Below, piece by piece: positions 4,919 through 5,748 of a DNA stretch of 5,748 nt. The DNA comes from an uncultured Lachnobacterium sp. (lineage in GTDB: Bacteria; Bacillota; Clostridia; Lachnospirales; Lachnospiraceae), in contig URQG01000130.1 in NCBI GenBank assembly GCA_900549895.1, positions 1 to 5,748 on the forward strand, read 5' to 3'. Both the position numbers and the translations under genes were made by a program. The notes under the pieces were generated by a model. The model saw only the letters and a program-made list of their open reading frames with translations. It made no database searches and was not told the origin of the DNA. Each line of letters opens with the position of its first letter. The first letter of the stretch is position 1.

Positions 4919-5699
4919 ATGAGCAAAGTAGCAATTATGACAGATAGCAACAGCGGAATCACTCAGGCAGAGGCTGCCTCATATGGCGTTGTTGTACTTC
5001 CGATGCCTTTTTATATTAACGGAGAGATGTTATACGAAGAAATCGATCTGACACAGGAGCAGTTCTATCAGAAATTGACAGAGGGTGGCGAGATCAAGAC
5101 ATCGATGCCGCTTGTCGGTGATGTCACAGACAAGTGGGATGAATTGTTACAGACTTATGATGAAATCGTTTATATTCCGATGTCGTCCGGCCTGAGCAGT
5201 TCCTGCGAGACAGCAATGATGCTTGCCCAGGATTACGACGGCAAGGTCCAGGTAGTCAACAACCAGAGAATTTCTGTTACGATGCGCCAGTCGGTGCTCG
5301 ATGCGAAGATGCTTGCGGATCAGGGGAAAAGTGCAGCCGAGATCAAAGAAATCTTAGAGCGCGTGAAGTTCGAATCTTCGATCTATATCATGGTTGATAC
5401 ATTAGAGTATTTGAAAAAAGGCGGACGAATTACTCCGGCGGCAGCAGCACTTGGAACATTACTTAAATTAAAACCGGTACTTCAGATTCAGGGAGAGAAG
5501 CTTGACGCTTTTGCCAAGGCACGTACCTTAAAGCAGGCCAAAGCAATCATGATCGAATCCATGAAGAACGATTTTGAGAAGCGTTTCCATGATCCGGAAG
5601 GCAAAAAGATGCATCTGGAGATGGCATATACTTATGATCTTGAAGCTGCGGAAGCATTCAAGAAGGAAGTGCAGGAAGCATTCCCGAACAATGAAATAG
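4919..5699 (+). CDS. DegV/FakB-family fatty-acid-binding protein, 3' end missing
   Basis: Members of this family bind a fatty acid and, where studied (FakB), present it to the kinase FakA for phosphorylation and entry into phospholipid synthesis. The first 260 residues are genomic and include the family marks in order: MTDSNSGI (7-14), KTSMP (60-64), IPMSSGLSSS (86-95), VDTLEYLKKGGRI (159-171), LKLKPVLQIQGEKL (182-195) and KARTLKQA (200-207). Arg201 seems to match the Arg that contacts the fatty-acid carboxylate in FakB. The partner His near the C-terminus would lie beyond the end. Family length is about 280-290, so roughly 20-30 residues are lost. From codon 261 the frame reads into sequencing adapter (VSYTHLRAHET) and stays open to 5748; that tail is artificial. 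The gene has its own possible promoter after the operon terminator. No fakA is in view, so the specific role is open. Confidence 0.9.
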
Positions 5700-5748
5700 C
5701 TGTCTCTTATACACATCTCCGAGCCCACGAGACGCGTAGTAATCTCGT
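5700..5748 (-). other. Nextera i7 adapter with index (not genomic)
   Basis: Bases 5700-5718 are CTGTCTCTTATACACATCT, the reverse complement of the Tn5 mosaic end. CCGAGCCCACGAGAC (5719-5733) completes the Nextera read-2 adapter, GCGTAGTA (5734-5741) sits where the 8-base i7 index belongs, and ATCTCGT (5742-5748) begins the P7 sequence. From memory the index matches Nextera XT N719. This is read-through adapter assembled onto the contig. It extends the DegV frame falsely and creates a false start on the minus strand. Confidence 0.98.

Noticed and set aside
5528..5728. Minus-strand open frame of 66 codons starting with a GTG at 5728
   Set aside because: Its start and first nine or so residues (GSEMCIRDS) are encoded by sequencing adapter, and the rest is antisense to the DegV gene.
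1..5748. A natural composite transposon, suggested by inverted Tn5 mosaic ends at both edges
   Set aside because: The right copy continues into Illumina read-2 adapter, index and P7 sequence, there is no transposase, and the interior is ordinary housekeeping DNA.

Overview
The window is a short assembled contig from a Firmicute, most likely a gut-type Lachnospiraceae/Clostridia species. This rests on strong AGGAGG-type ribosome binding sites, middling GC, a Bacillus/phi3T-type ThyA, and an IlvB with a cysteine-rich insertion that I recall from that group. It is an inference from protein flavour, not from a search. Both ends carry Illumina Nextera (Tn5) adapter sequence: bases 1-16 and 5700-5748 are not genomic, so the biological sequence is 17-5699.

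Layout, all on the + strand. A putative sigma-70-type promoter (47-74) precedes a tight five-gene run: thyA (101-949), folA (1005-1496), an AEC-family membrane transporter (1499-2446), ilvB (2460-4181) and ilvN (4194-4700). The gaps are 55, 2, 13 and 12 nt, which suggests one transcript. A hairpin overlaps the thyA stop and fills much of the thyA-folA gap. After ilvN come a wobble-containing hairpin (4723-4749) and a clear intrinsic terminator (4803-4837). A possible extended -10 promoter (4844-4852) then drives a DegV/FakB-family fatty-acid-binding protein gene (4919 onward). That gene is cut by the contig end, and its last apparent codons are adapter.

How the genes work together. ThyA makes dTMP from dUMP and turns methylene-tetrahydrofolate into dihydrofolate. 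FolA reduces dihydrofolate back to tetrahydrofolate, so these two form a standard cycle. IlvB and IlvN are the catalytic and valine-sensing subunits of acetohydroxyacid synthase, the first common step of branched-chain amino acid synthesis. The AEC carrier between the two pairs has no assignable substrate. The DegV protein is a separate transcription unit, probably for fatty-acid handling.

I see no mobile element, CRISPR array, RNA gene or obviously new multi-gene system. The points most worth a second look are the four-cysteine CX6CX3CX6C insertion beside the IlvB active site, a Met where most IlvB-type enzymes have the substrate-selecting Trp, the mixed operon itself, and the adapter-derived false protein tail at the right end.
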